DNA of 64,000 bases from Temnopleurus reevesii (taxonomy: Eukaryota > Echinodermata > Echinoidea > Temnopleuroida > Temnopleuridae), in the NCBI GenBank assembly GCA_036244855.1, contig BQKZ01000278.1, positions 48,622-112,621 of the forward strand, given 5' to 3'. Below, one piece after another: positions 1-12,500 of the stretch. The position numbers were made by a program, and so were the translations under genes. Positions within the stretch are counted from its first letter, which is position 1, and the number at the start of each line of letters is the position of its first letter. Under the pieces are notes generated by a model, which saw only the letters and a list, made by a program, of their open reading frames with translations, did not search any database and had not been told where the DNA came from.

Positions 1-300
1 ACAGATTTTGACTAAACTTGGCTCAAGTATGTATAAGCATGTGAGGATGAACTGATTAGATTTTGGGTTCAGGGGGTCTAAAGTTAAAGGTCACAGGACT
101 AAAAAACTTGTAAAAAATCACCCAAAATAGCTTGTTACCGCAATATGTTCAGAATTGCTGGACAGATTTTGACTAAACTTGGCTCAAGTATGTATAAGCA
201 TGTGAGGATGTGAGGATATTTTGTAAGTCTAAAGAATATGGCACCCTCTTTTGTCAAATTAGTCTAAACATATTTTAAACAACTTTGTTGTGAACAATAA
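1..300. repeat. Intronic dispersed repeat (copy of the 9557-9900 element)
   Basis: The first 110 bases match 9670-9760 of the other haplotype segment almost base for base. The phrase beginning GGCTCAAGTATGTATAAGC occurs twice here, around 20 and 180, so the element carries an internal repeat. No coding potential. Similar sequence at 9557 begins with a CCGT-rich stretch typical of a dispersed non-coding family in marine invertebrates (inference). Confidence 0.6.
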
Positions 301-360
301 TTCACCATTGAATATTTTTTTTTAATATTCTCCATTATACTTGATCCTCTCTGCTTTCAG

Positions 361-565
361 GCTCAACCAGTTGGCAACGATGTCGTCAAGAAGGTCCTCG
401 GAAACCGCGTCATGGTGAGCCCCATCGTGACCATAGAACCACGACGTCGGAAGTTCCATAAACCGATCACGGTCACGATCCCCGTACCCACCGCCTACAA
501 CCAGGGGGTGATTAACGGCTATGGAGGGGACTTCCCAACATTGAGGCTGCTCTGCAGTATAACAG
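361..565 (+). CDS. ank: Ankyrin exon: ZU5-C domain, central part
   Basis: Acceptor TTTCAG|GCTC and donor ACAG|GTTTGT; 205 nt, phase 0 in, phase 1 out. It encodes [15 protein letters not shown], then [18 protein letters not shown] and LRLLCSITG. These are hallmark ZU5-C sequences, and vertebrate ankyrins have [18 protein letters not shown] at the same place. The domain lies beside the spectrin-binding ZU5-N. A near-identical copy lies at 10177-10381 on the putative alternative haplotype. The 3' end and donor are tandemly repeated in the following intron. Confidence 0.95.
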
Positions 566-3500
566 GTTTGTCTGAACACACTTGTTTTGTACTGTGTATA
601 TTGAATGCAAGAGGTATGCTGTGTTCAGATGTGTGTGTATTATAAGCTGAGGGTGATTAATGGGTATGGAGGGGACTTCCCAACATTGAGACTGCTCTGC
701 AGTATAACAGGTTTGTCTGAACACACTTGTTTTTTACTATATATATCAAATATGATGAGTATGCTGTGTTCAGATGTGAGTTTGTTATAAGATTTAGGGT
801 AATTGACGGGTATGAAGGGGACTTCCCAACATCGAGGCTGCTCTGCAGTATAACAGGTATGTCTGAACACGCTTGTTTCTACTGTGTATATTTCATACAA
901 ATGGTATGCTGTGTTCAGATGTGTGTGTAATATCAGCTGAGAGTGATTAATGGGTACGGAGGGGACTTCCCTACATTGAGGCTGCTTTGCAGTATAACGG
1001 GTTTGTCTGAACACATGTTTTCTACTGTGTATATTGTATATCAGAGATGTGTTGTGTTCAGATGTCATTATTTTGAGCTTTGGGGTTATTAATGGGTGTA
1101 GAGGGGACTTCTCAACATCGAGGCTGCTCTGCAGTATAACGGGTTTGTCTGAACACATGTTTTCTACTGCGTATATGTATATCAGAGATGTGTTGTGTTC
1201 AGATGTGAGTTCTTTATAGGCTTTAGGTTATTAATGGGTACGGAGTAATAATAAATCAGTGCTTACATAGTATGTGGTTTGGGGCCAGGAAAACGATCAA
1301 GCTCTATTCGCCTGGCTTCATCCATGCATGGTGCTGTAGAGTGGTATTGTGTGCATGCTATGATAATGATAATCAACTGGATGTTAAATTGTTTTTATCT
1401 TGAAATATAGTGGACCACTGAACTTATAAATCTCAGATGATTCTTTTTCTATCCAAATGTTTAGAATTATGAATTGAGTTCTGGATGAATCAGCAAGATT
1501 TCATTTCGATTCTCAGCAACGTCAGTCATTGCCCTAAAAATATTATGGGGACTTCCATACATCTCAGGCACTCTTCCATGCTTTACTGATATTTTGATGG
1601 AAGAGCACATTAGGCAAAAAACAAGTTTCCCAACTTTGTCTGGGCATATCTTTATTAATGCACTTATTTTTCATTGGAAGTGTTTAGGTGAACAGTGCTA
1701 TGAGTTATTATGAATAAAAACGACTTTTCTCTCTTGTTCTTTAGGTGGTACTGCACCAGCGCAGTGGGAAGACATCACCGGCACGACCCCGTTGACCTTC
1801 GTTAACGACTGCGTATCGTTTACTACAACTGTTTCAGCAAGGTGAGGGATATTTTATGAAGTAATGTGTCTCAAGAAATTGAAGTTAAAGATTGTTCCTA
1901 TGCCATAAAGAATGTGATAGACTTAAGATTTTTTCGCTTTTGTGAGATGCCAAAAGGCCTGATACCTTAGTGGTTTGTCACAAGATCTACCTGAAGACCC
2001 ACTCTTTTCATTAAGAAATGTCCAAAAACATTTTAATTTGATATACTTGAGCATCCTATAATAATGGACAGCCAAGGAACAAAATTGAATCATAAATCTG
2101 TGATTTATAATAAAAAATCTGATTTTTTTTCTCATGCGGATTCATATAAATTTCTAAAACCAGGTAACTTTGAAAAAAGTTCTTTTGGAATTGTATGTAC
2201 CACAGATAGTCTTCATGAAAGCATGATGTGAGTACCTAGCCTCATACATAGCACATTAAAAAAGGCTGTATTTGGTCTAACCTTTTGACTCACTCTTGAT
2301 AATTTCTCATCTGTCATGTATCTGCCGTAGATTCTGGCTGATGGACTGCAAAGAGATAGACCAGGCGAGTAACTTTGCCCGAGAACTCTACCAAGAACTC
2401 AAAGCGGTGCCCTTCATGGCTAAATTTGTCGTCTACGCCAAGACGCATGACCCCATAGAAGGAAGGGTGCGTGTGTTCTGTGTTACGGATGACAAGAGCG
2501 ACAAGTCACTTGAGGCACAAGAAAACTTCAAGGAGGTCGCCAGGAGTAAATTTGTTGAGGTAGGAAACTATGATCATACTCATTTTCACAGCTACTTTAA
2601 CAAAGTAAAAGAAAGAAGGAGGAATTTCATTGAATACCAGACAAAAGCAACTTTTAACGAAAGAATAACAAATGAAAACTTCTTCGAGTCATCGTAAATT
2701 CTTGAGATCTTTCATAATTGCAATAAGCCGTTTTGCTTAGTCTATTATTCATGCTCGATCAGGCTGAGTTCTGTTGCTGATTGTAAGGGGGTGTTGCTAT
2801 CAATTGAAAGTTGCAGTTGATCAGCAAGGGCCAATCAAAAGCATTGTTTCATATCTGTATTTTCAAAAGTGCAGAGATTGCATGAAAGATTTACTTCTGA
2901 TTTGCAGTTCATTTGTAATCAATTGCAACTTTTTAAACAACACTTCCTAAATGTTCTAGTTTGGTCATTAACTACAGATCAAGGGAATACAAATAACCAC
3001 ACTTGTTGAGTAGTTTGCATTAATCTTTAAGGAAAGCATTCAATCATAATCTCCTTCATCCTTATAAGTTTCAAATAGTTTACCAGTCTACAAAGAAAGA
3101 GTTGATAACTTTATTCAAATTCAGAAATTGGGAGGCCAGCTCAATCATTGATTTGTTACATTTCCAGTCATTACGATATCTTGAAATCTAATTAAATTTA
3201 TACGATTTAACCATCTTATCTTTTCTTTATAAAGGTTCTAGAAAGCAGACCAGTCTACATCGAGATGGCCGGCAACCTCGTTCCTGTTGAGAAGTCACAA
3301 GACCATCTCACTATTGTACTCCAGCTGAAATATTGATTCTTGATCCAATTCAGCTCTTTGACCTAATTTACTCTCACCTTCATAATTTCTAAAGATGGAA
3401 CTTGAATACAGTGTAACCAACTCATCTTTTCTTTTATAATCTCCTGAAATTTGATTTTGATTGTAATTTGTTCAATCTCCATTCGTGTAGGTTCTAGAAA

Positions 3501-6500
3501 GCAGACCTGTCTACATCGAGATGGCCGGCAACCTCGTTCCCGTTCAAAAATCTGGAGACCAACTCAACCTCGCATTCAACGCCTTCCATGAGAACAGGTT
3601 GCCGTTCTTCGTCAGGGTTCGGGACCAGTCGGCGGAGCGATGCGGCCGCTTGTCGTTCATGCGGGAACCCAAGGTGCCAAGGGGCCTTCCTCCCCAGAAG
3701 GCCGCTTGTAACCTCAACGTCACGATGCCATCGTATGTCAAGGTAAGAAAAATTCTCCAACTCAAACAAAGAAGGAGTTTTTTAAACAACTTTTCAGAGC
3801 ATCAGACCGCTAGATTTTGTGAGATTGTTACTGCACTTGCTTAATCCATGGATTACTGAATTTTGTCATTCCCATAGACTTTGTGCAGGGATTACTCGGT
3901 TCCAGTATTTAATGGGTTAATTGTGCAGGAAACAAGACTTGTGCATAGCTGTCAACTCGTTGACTTTTTTTTTCCATCTATCTCGCATGCTGAAATAGTA
4001 CAGTCCTTTTTAGATAGGAACAGAGCTTAATATTTTGAATAGTCGGCAGCAGTAGATCTGCTTAAACTCGGTTAAAAATGAATTTTGTTTATTTTGAAAA
4101 TGAAAATTTATTTTCCCCACTCAGTAAAGGAATTATCGTCATCTATTTTTGGGTGATCTAGTCTAAGGGGGTGTTGCAAAAGAAATAAATCATTTTTCGG
4201 TTTATTCATTTGATAGGCTGCATTTCTGAGAAAATGCACATGCAGCGACAATTTTGATAGGCAAGTGCTGATCATCAACTGACAATCATTTACATCTTTT
4301 TTGCAACATCTCCTAAATGCAACAGTTTTGAATTTCTACTGAGATTCTGAATAGATGTTTGTGACTTGCCAAATGCTTTCACTTTTAAGTTTATTGATGG
4401 ATTATTAAAATAGTCTACTGACATACTAATGTTTTTCCTCAACTATTTTTTTACCATGAAAAGGTGAAAAAAGGTTTTCACTTTCAGGATCATTGATGGA
4501 TTATCAAAGTAGTGTTATGATTGATTGATATTTTTCCTCAACTATTTTTTTACCATGAAAAGGTGAAAAAAGCTAGCGAAAGCGAATCAGAGAGCGAATC
4601 ATCGAGTGAAGATGAGGTATTTTGAATGTTAGATATTTGGAATGATTTGGTTGTGGTCTACGTTTAGTCTTGCTGGTTTTACCTTGTTACTTATGTGTTT
4701 TTTTATTTTTTTTTTATTTGCTTTTTATATGAGTTTCCAGTTTACATGGTACATTTGTTTGACATAAGGGAACATTCATTCAAATGATAAACCTGTTGAT
4801 TCTTGTAATGCATTCAAAGAATTTGGGGAAGTTGAAAATCAGAAAATTGTCAAATGTATTTTTGGAGAGTTTATTTTCCATGCCTATCCTTCAGATGAGG
4901 ACACGGTTAAGATTCAAAAGCTTGTTTTGACATGATTTAAAAGTAATTACAGTTTAATAAAAAAAGAAATAATTACAGTTGACAGTCATAAAGTCAGGGA
5001 TGCCAGTTTTCAGGCAAAAAGCCTAAATTCACGTCATAGTTTTAGTATTTTTGGATACAAAATATTGCACGTTTGGTGATTTTCAGTCAATCTTATCGAT
5101 TCCAACTGGCATCCCTGTATAATGTACCATGCAGACTGGTATTTATTATCTCTTCAGATGTATATATTTTAATATCTGTAGTGGTGTAGTGGTTATGAGA
5201 AAGGGTACCAGCTAAGGTATTGATAAAGCATGCATATTTGTGATTAGAGGTTGCACTTTTCAAGTCTGGCAATTCTTTATTTTTAGACGTACTTAGGTTA
5301 AATTTCAAATTTCTGATATGAATTGAATTGGGAAGCGGTTCTTTTACTTGGCAACCTGCAGTCAAACCTGTCTATTGCAGCCACCTGACTTTTTTAAAGC
5401 AAACATTTGTTTAAAATGGAACACATCTTTTTTCCATTCAGAAAATATACTCTAGAGACTATTCAAGATCACTTAGCTTAAGTGAATACATATTCATTTT
5501 TCCTATGGTCTATGATAAACAGTTTTGGCTGTACATGTACCTAAGTATGCAATCAATGAAGGGGGCAATTTTCTTTTTTAGCGGTGGCAATGGTAGTGCA
5601 TAGAATATTTTATCCGTGATAATGACTTTTGGTTTTGCAAAATTGTATTCTGCCAAAAAATCCGCACTGCACAATTTATTTCAAAAGGTTAGAGGTTTAA
5701 ACTTACATCATGGATTTGTGTATCATCAAGAAATGTCGAAAAATGAGAATGTTGCATGCAAGGTCATCACCAGAGAAACACAAGGGTCGTCTTGCGGAAC
5801 CTGGATGTTACTAACTTCAGGAGTTGGAGGAGCTGCATTGCTTTGAATTCTGTCTTAATGTAATATTATTTTGCACGTTTCCTCTGTTTTCTTGCATGAT
5901 TTGTTGTGGATATCAGTTGTTTGTTTATTTAGTTATGGTTTATTATTTGTATTTATATTGTAATTATAGACCTGAATATTTAGATATTTACATTTAAATT
6001 CCTGAAGTAGATTTATTGAGTTAAACAAATTGTATCAAATCTCTAAATCTTTATTGCATTATTCAAACAATATTAGTTATGATTTCATGTAGTTTTTTAA
6101 ATTTCATGTATTTGGGGATAGATTTAATGACTTGATTTTTATTGAAATATTCCAAGAATATTTCATTTTCTTGTACATGATCTATGATCACACAATGGAA
6201 ATATGAAAGGCAGTATGATTTGAACAATCTATTCAGGTTGCTGTTGCACAATATTGACATTTGAATAAAACTTCCATGTATGTTGTTAGTGGTTATATGT
6301 ATGTGTCGGTCATGGGGCCTGTAACATAAATGGTGCAATGAAACTTACGATAAATATTTATCGTAAGTCTATGGCAAAACATGTACCATAGAGATACAAT
6401 TAATTGCAAAATTTATTGTATCTCTTTTATGTTACAGGTCCCAGGAATGTTATTTTTGCAAAAGCACCTTCAGAAACTAAAAAAGGTGCTATGTTAGAAC

Positions 6501-9500
6501 TGAATTTTACCCAATTATATCGTGGATGGGAAGCAATAGTAGACATGGAAATATCAAGGTGATGCAGGCTATGTATGCAGGATTATCTGACATTTGTTAA
6601 GTTTAGACTTCCAATAAGCTCATATTTATCCAGACTTTCTGCTATTTTGTCTGTGGCTTATATTCATGAACTTTTCGTCAACTTATTTCTCTACTATAGG
6701 AATACAAGATGGAGAAAGGCGAGGTATGGTTGACAATTCATTGAATGGAAGCATGCTCTTTATGATTTATTATAATTATTATGATTTTGAAGAAAGTTTG
6801 ACAAGGATTATATTCTGAAAATGAAGCGAGAGGGAAAATGATGGTATCTATAAAAAAATTTAAAAGCATCAATTAGGATCATCTTTCTTTTTAAATTTTG
6901 CTTCAATTCAGAATGTCTTCATTTTCTTGAAATTTTCAATAAAAATGTTCTTTAAAAAAATCCTAATGAGTCAAATTCAACATAGACGCTATTCACGATT
7001 CAGAAGTCCTACAGATGCTCAAATGTTCTTTTAAAGGATTTATATGAATATCTCTTATACATGTATGATTGTGAATTCTATGATATGGAATTATCAGGAT
7101 CATTATGCTCAGTAGTTCTGGTATTATTCATTTCTGTCCTTTTATATATACATCAAATAAATTTATGTGATTGTTACAATCAATATGATTTGGCTAATCT
7201 TGTTAGATTGTATACATCTGCAAATGAGAATGAAAAACTATCTCTATATTTTCTTACTGTGAATATTTAAGAATATTTGCTTTGACATTTAGTAATGTAA
7301 GTGTTGATTGTCTTCATGAATTCTGAACTCTTGTACAGAAAATCAGACGTTTCTATTGATTCTATATTATGATTATGTGATAGAAAGGAAAAGTCATGAT
7401 ATGGATATGAACTGTAAATCAGGTACCTCTGAACCACATACAAGTCATAAATATGTCAACCAAACAAAGAAAAGACTAAAAATAATTTATTTTAGATTTT
7501 TCATCTAGCCAAGTTGTTGCACTTTTTATACATGGGACAAGTAATAAAGAACTTCAATCAAGAACATTTTATGTCATTTTGGAAAAAAAAAAATTAACAA
7601 ATGATTTTGATTTTAATGATCTTTCGTTATGTTTAGGGGAAACGTTACAAATGATATCATTTTATGAGTATGTGTCTTGATGTTTTCTTTGTCAGTAATA
7701 TTTGTTCTGCATGACTATTCATGAACAAAACAGTAATGATACTTAAAAAATACATTGTATATTTTCATTGTCAAAACATTGTACATGCACATGTACTCCT
7801 GTAATACTATATCCGACGCTTTGACTGTGTAGGTTAGGCTCACTATAACATCAATTGATCACGTAGTCCCATGTAATGATAAAATTGTGCAGTTTTGTAA
7901 GTATTCCATCATGCTTTTTGTATCTTGTAATTCCCATTCACAGCGAGAACAATACACAACCCAGGTAATGAAAGCCAAAAAATAGAAAATGCCCCTACAT
8001 CCCTAAATTCCCGAGCATTTTCACGCCCTCATGCCATCCCACCTATTTGGTAAATTTGGTAAATTCGGTCATTTTGCCCATAACACCTTTTCAAATTAGA
8101 AAGGTCCTTGCATTTTTTTTTAGCTGATAATTTAACCCTTCTGGTCATTTTTCTATGTATGTTGCTTGGTGTGATTTCCCATGAAAGACATTTTTTTTTA
8201 TAGAAATGAACATTTAAGTCAATATTCACTTTGTTTGTCAATATATATTATATATATATTATTTTGTAGTTTTACTCCATATTGGGTTTTTATCATGATG
8301 TCATGAGTTAAAACTGTTTGTTTTATTGTATTGATTGTATTACACATGCTATAACATGCCAACCCCCCCCCCTTCCCCAAAATAGGAAAGAAAATAAAAT
8401 TAGCAGATAAATATATCGGGAAAATAACAAACAAACAAAAAAGAAAGCAGGAAGATATTCTTTGCTTGCTTTTTTTTTTAATAGTTTTTTATTTTAGTGG
8501 ATCAAACCAATTTATAAGTTGCCCTTCCCTAAAAGAATGTTTTATTCATCAGTTAATTTATGTAATTATAAATCATGAATATGATAATTTGTTTTGTCCT
8601 TTCATGAAATCATGATTCATTTTAGCAATAGCTGTACCTTATTATTTTTTTGTTTTTGCAGTGTATATATATATATATAATCTTTTAGTTTTACACATAA
8701 CCAACACAAAATCCACTATTATTATTTATCCGAATTTACTGTTACAAACTTTATGCACTTGTAAAGTGCCCCAAACAACTGCAACTCATATAAAGAAAAA
8801 GTGTTTGGTAGTCTGCCTAACTATAAGATGGCTTACAAGTAATAAAGTAACCAAAACAAAATAGAGTGAATTAACTTTTGAACCCGTTTTTTTTTTAATT
8901 TATTTTTTTGTTAGTGTCTAATTTGCAAATTTTATGAAAATAACACAAATTGAAAACATATAACACAAAGTGAAATAGCAATGATTGAAATTAATTTCAT
9001 TTTCTCCACTTCTTGATCTTTGAAATTGAAATTGAAATTGAAATTTAAAATTCAAAATTGAAATTTATTCATCACTTCAATAAAAATCTTGCAAAACTAA
9101 CACAATAGTCACAAGTTTTTAGTTCTTTTTTTTAGTTAATCAAAGTACATGTACCACTACAGTTCCATAGTTCAATGGTTAATATTACATATCCATGTAT
9201 CTTTACGGCATTTCCTTGGTGTTTTGATATACATGTACATGTATGTGTGAAGTAAACTTCATCTTATGTGTTATGCATGCATGTAAATATCTCAGTTGTC
9301 CAAATGTCCACATTTCCATCAGCAATGNACAGACAACGATAAGGGCCAGAATGACCGACGGATGTGTCGCATTCTGACCAAGGACTTCCCACAATACTTT
9401 GCAATCATCTCGAGAGTCCGTCAGGAGACGAACACCATCGGGCCGTCAGGAGGCATGCTCAACTCAACCGTTGTACCACAGGTCCAAGCTGTGTTCCCTG

Positions 9501-12500
9501 AAGGAACCCTAACTAAAAAAATTAAAGTCGGACTGCAGGTGAGAATTTTTTTCATTTTTATGCCTCTGCCACCGTTAGGTGGTGCCGGAGGCATTATGTT
9601 TTCAAGTTGTCCGTCCGTCCGTCCGAAATTTGTTAGCGGGATAAGTCCGAACTGCAGGACGGGTTTTCGCCAAACTTGGCTCAAGTATGTATAAGCATGT
9701 GAGGATGAACTGATTAGATTTTGGGTTCAGGGGGTCTAAAGTTAAAGGTCACAGGACCAAAAAACTTGTAAAAAACCACCCAAAATAGCTTGTTACCGCA
9801 ATATGTTCAGAATTGCTGGACAGATTTTGACTAAACTTGGCTCAAGTATGTACATGTATGAGCATGTGAGGATGTGAGGATATTTGTAAGTCTAAAGAAT
9901 ATGACACCCTCTTTTGCCAACTTAGTCTAAACATATTTTAAACAAATTTGTTGTGAACAATAATTCACCATAAGATGGCTTTTTTTATAATTTCCCATTA
10001 TTCTCAATCCTCTTTACTTGCAGGCTCAACTAGTTTACAACGATGTCATCAAGAAGGTCCTTATTAATTGCCAATTTAGTCTGAAAATATTTTTCACAAT
10101 TTGTTGAGAACATGATTCAACATAAAATTGATTTTTCAACTATCTTTAATTATTTTTGATCCACTCTTCCTCTCAGGCTCAACCAGTTGGCAACGATGTC
10201 GTCAAGAAGGTCCTCGGAAACCGCGTCATGGTGAGCCCCATCGTGACCATCGAACCGCGACGTCGGAAGTTCCATAAACCGATCACGGTCACGATCCCCG
10301 TACCCACCGCCTACAACCAGGGAGTGATTAATGGCTACGGAGGGGACTTCCCAACATTGAGGCTGCTCTGCAGTATAACAGGTTTGTCTGAACACACTTG
10401 TTTTTTACTATATATATCAAATATGATAAGTATGCTGTGTTCAGATGTGAGTGTGTTAGGAGCTTAGGGTGATTAATGTGTACACAGAGGATTTCCAAAC
10501 ATTGAGGCTGCCCTGAAATATAACAGGTTTGTCTGAACACACTTGTTTTGTACAGTGTGTATTGAATATGAGAAGGGTATTGTGTTAAGATGTCTGTGCG
10601 TTATGTACTTAGGGTGGTTAACAGATACGGAGGAGACTTCCCAACATTTAGACTGCCCTGAAATATAACAGGTATGTCTGAACACACTTGTATTGTATTG
10701 TCTATTGAGTATGAGAGGTGTGCTGTGTTTACATGCCGGTACATTATGAGCTTGTCAGGTATTGCATTGTTTTATATTGCATTAAATTTATATCCTGAGT
10801 TGATAAGATGAATTGACACCTGTAGATGAAGAAATCTTAATGCAGCCTTATGAATTGAAAGAGGATAGAAAGAAAGTAATACAATATGCATGTATTTTAG
10901 TAACACCTGATTAGGTGAAAAAATATAGAAGATATGAAAAATGTGATTGTCAGTTGCAGCTCAGGCTATAGATAAACCTGTAATTGAAGAGAGTTGATCA
11001 ATTGTCTCACAAAGTGCACATTGATCAACTCTCTTCAATTATTCTTCACCACAATGAACCTCTTTCAATCCATGATTTTTGTATTTCGCAGGTGGTACTG
11101 CACCAGCGCAGTGGGAAGACATCACCGGTACGACCCCGTTGACCTTCGTTAACGACTGCGTATCGTTTACTACAACTGTTTCAGCAAGGTAGGTGATGTT
11201 TTGTTGAGTATCGGTGTAATGTTTCTCAAGAAATGAAAGATTATTGCCAGGCCATGAAAAATTTTGTCCTATTGTGGGATGCTACGTAACAGAACCTGAT
11301 GATTTGTCAAAATAAACTGATATATATATTTTTTTACATTAATTTGCACATAGACTTGTGTACTATTAGAATATTCCTGAAGGCCCACTTTTATTGTAGA
11401 ATCCCTTCCCCATTTCCATTAAAACAATTATTAAGTTAAATAATTAGAGGCCAATTCCATTAAAAGAAATAGATATGTTTCTGAAAAATGTCCAAAGATA
11501 TTGAATATATAATATTAAAGTAATTTTTATGCATATCTATGAAAATAATGGACACTCCAGAAACAAATAATTATAAATTGATGATGTACCTAAACAAAAT
11601 CTGAGTCAAGCTGGTTTAACCTTATTGGTAATTTGTGATCTTTTGTTTTTCCGCCATAGATTCTGGCTGATGGACTGCAAAGAGATTGACCAGGCGAGTA
11701 ATTTCGCCCGAGAGCTCTACCAAGAACTCAAAGCGGTGCCCTTCATGGCTAAATTTGTCGTCTACGCCAAGACGCATGACCCCATAGAAGGAAGGGTGCG
11801 TGTGTTCTGTGTTACGGATGACAAGAGCGACAAGTCACTTGAGGCACAAGAAAACTTTAAGGAGGTCGCCAGGAGTAAATTTGTTGAGGTAGGAAACAAT
11901 CATACTCATATTCACAGCTACTTTAACAAAGAAAATTAACAAAGTAAGCTAGTTTAGATTTTCATTATACTCGTGTGTTCACTTCATTTCAATCTCATTT
12001 TGCTAATGATTAAGATTCTGGTAGGATCAAAAGCTCAAGTTCATTTTTACTTTGTTCTCTTTATTTAAAGTAAAAGAAAGTAAAGAAGATTATCATGGAA
12101 TACCTCATACATGTATAACAATTGAGAACAGAACAATAAAACAAGAAAACAAGCAATTGCTGCCCATCATCTTAATTTCTTGAGATATTTCTTAATTGTA
12201 ATTGGATTCTGGGAATTGCGTGTGATTATTAGTCATAATAATGCAAATGATATGCATAGATATTAACCATACAAGTTTTGAGAGAGTTGGAGTCCTGAGA
12301 CCAGCTNTATCTCAGTTGTCCAAATGTCCACATTTCCATCAGCAATCAATTGTTTGAGTTTAAAACCATAGTTTTACACCAATATTTTCCATTTTTGTTT
12401 CCTCATGTCTCTCTTTTCTTTTATTGACACGGCTGGGCTCAGCAGAAAGAGCAAAAGATGTATACAAAGGTATAATTGATGACCTTTGACCTTATTTTGG

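Larger units (their letters stand above)
3743..4562. other. Intron with two small repeat elements and a duplicated acceptor
   Basis: Holds an ~80-bp palindromic element (3843-3919), a MITE (4167-4313) and a 99-bp tandem duplication of the next acceptor (about 4390-4563). Confidence 0.6.
9329..12306 (+). other. Misplaced contig: alternative-haplotype copy of ZU5-C/UPA exons
   Basis: Bounded by N at 9328 and 12307. From about 9660 to 12290 it parallels positions 1-2750: same exons, same intron order, small indels and base changes. The flanks share a 39-bp overlap (9288-9326 and 12308-12346), so the two outer pieces join directly once this block is removed. It also carries the exon that should precede 361. 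Best explanation is an allelic contig inserted by scaffolding. Confidence 0.85.

Noticed and set aside
640..1158. Open minus-strand frame of 172 codons
   Set aside because: It is the reverse reading of the tandem exon-end array; no homology and repeats explain its openness.
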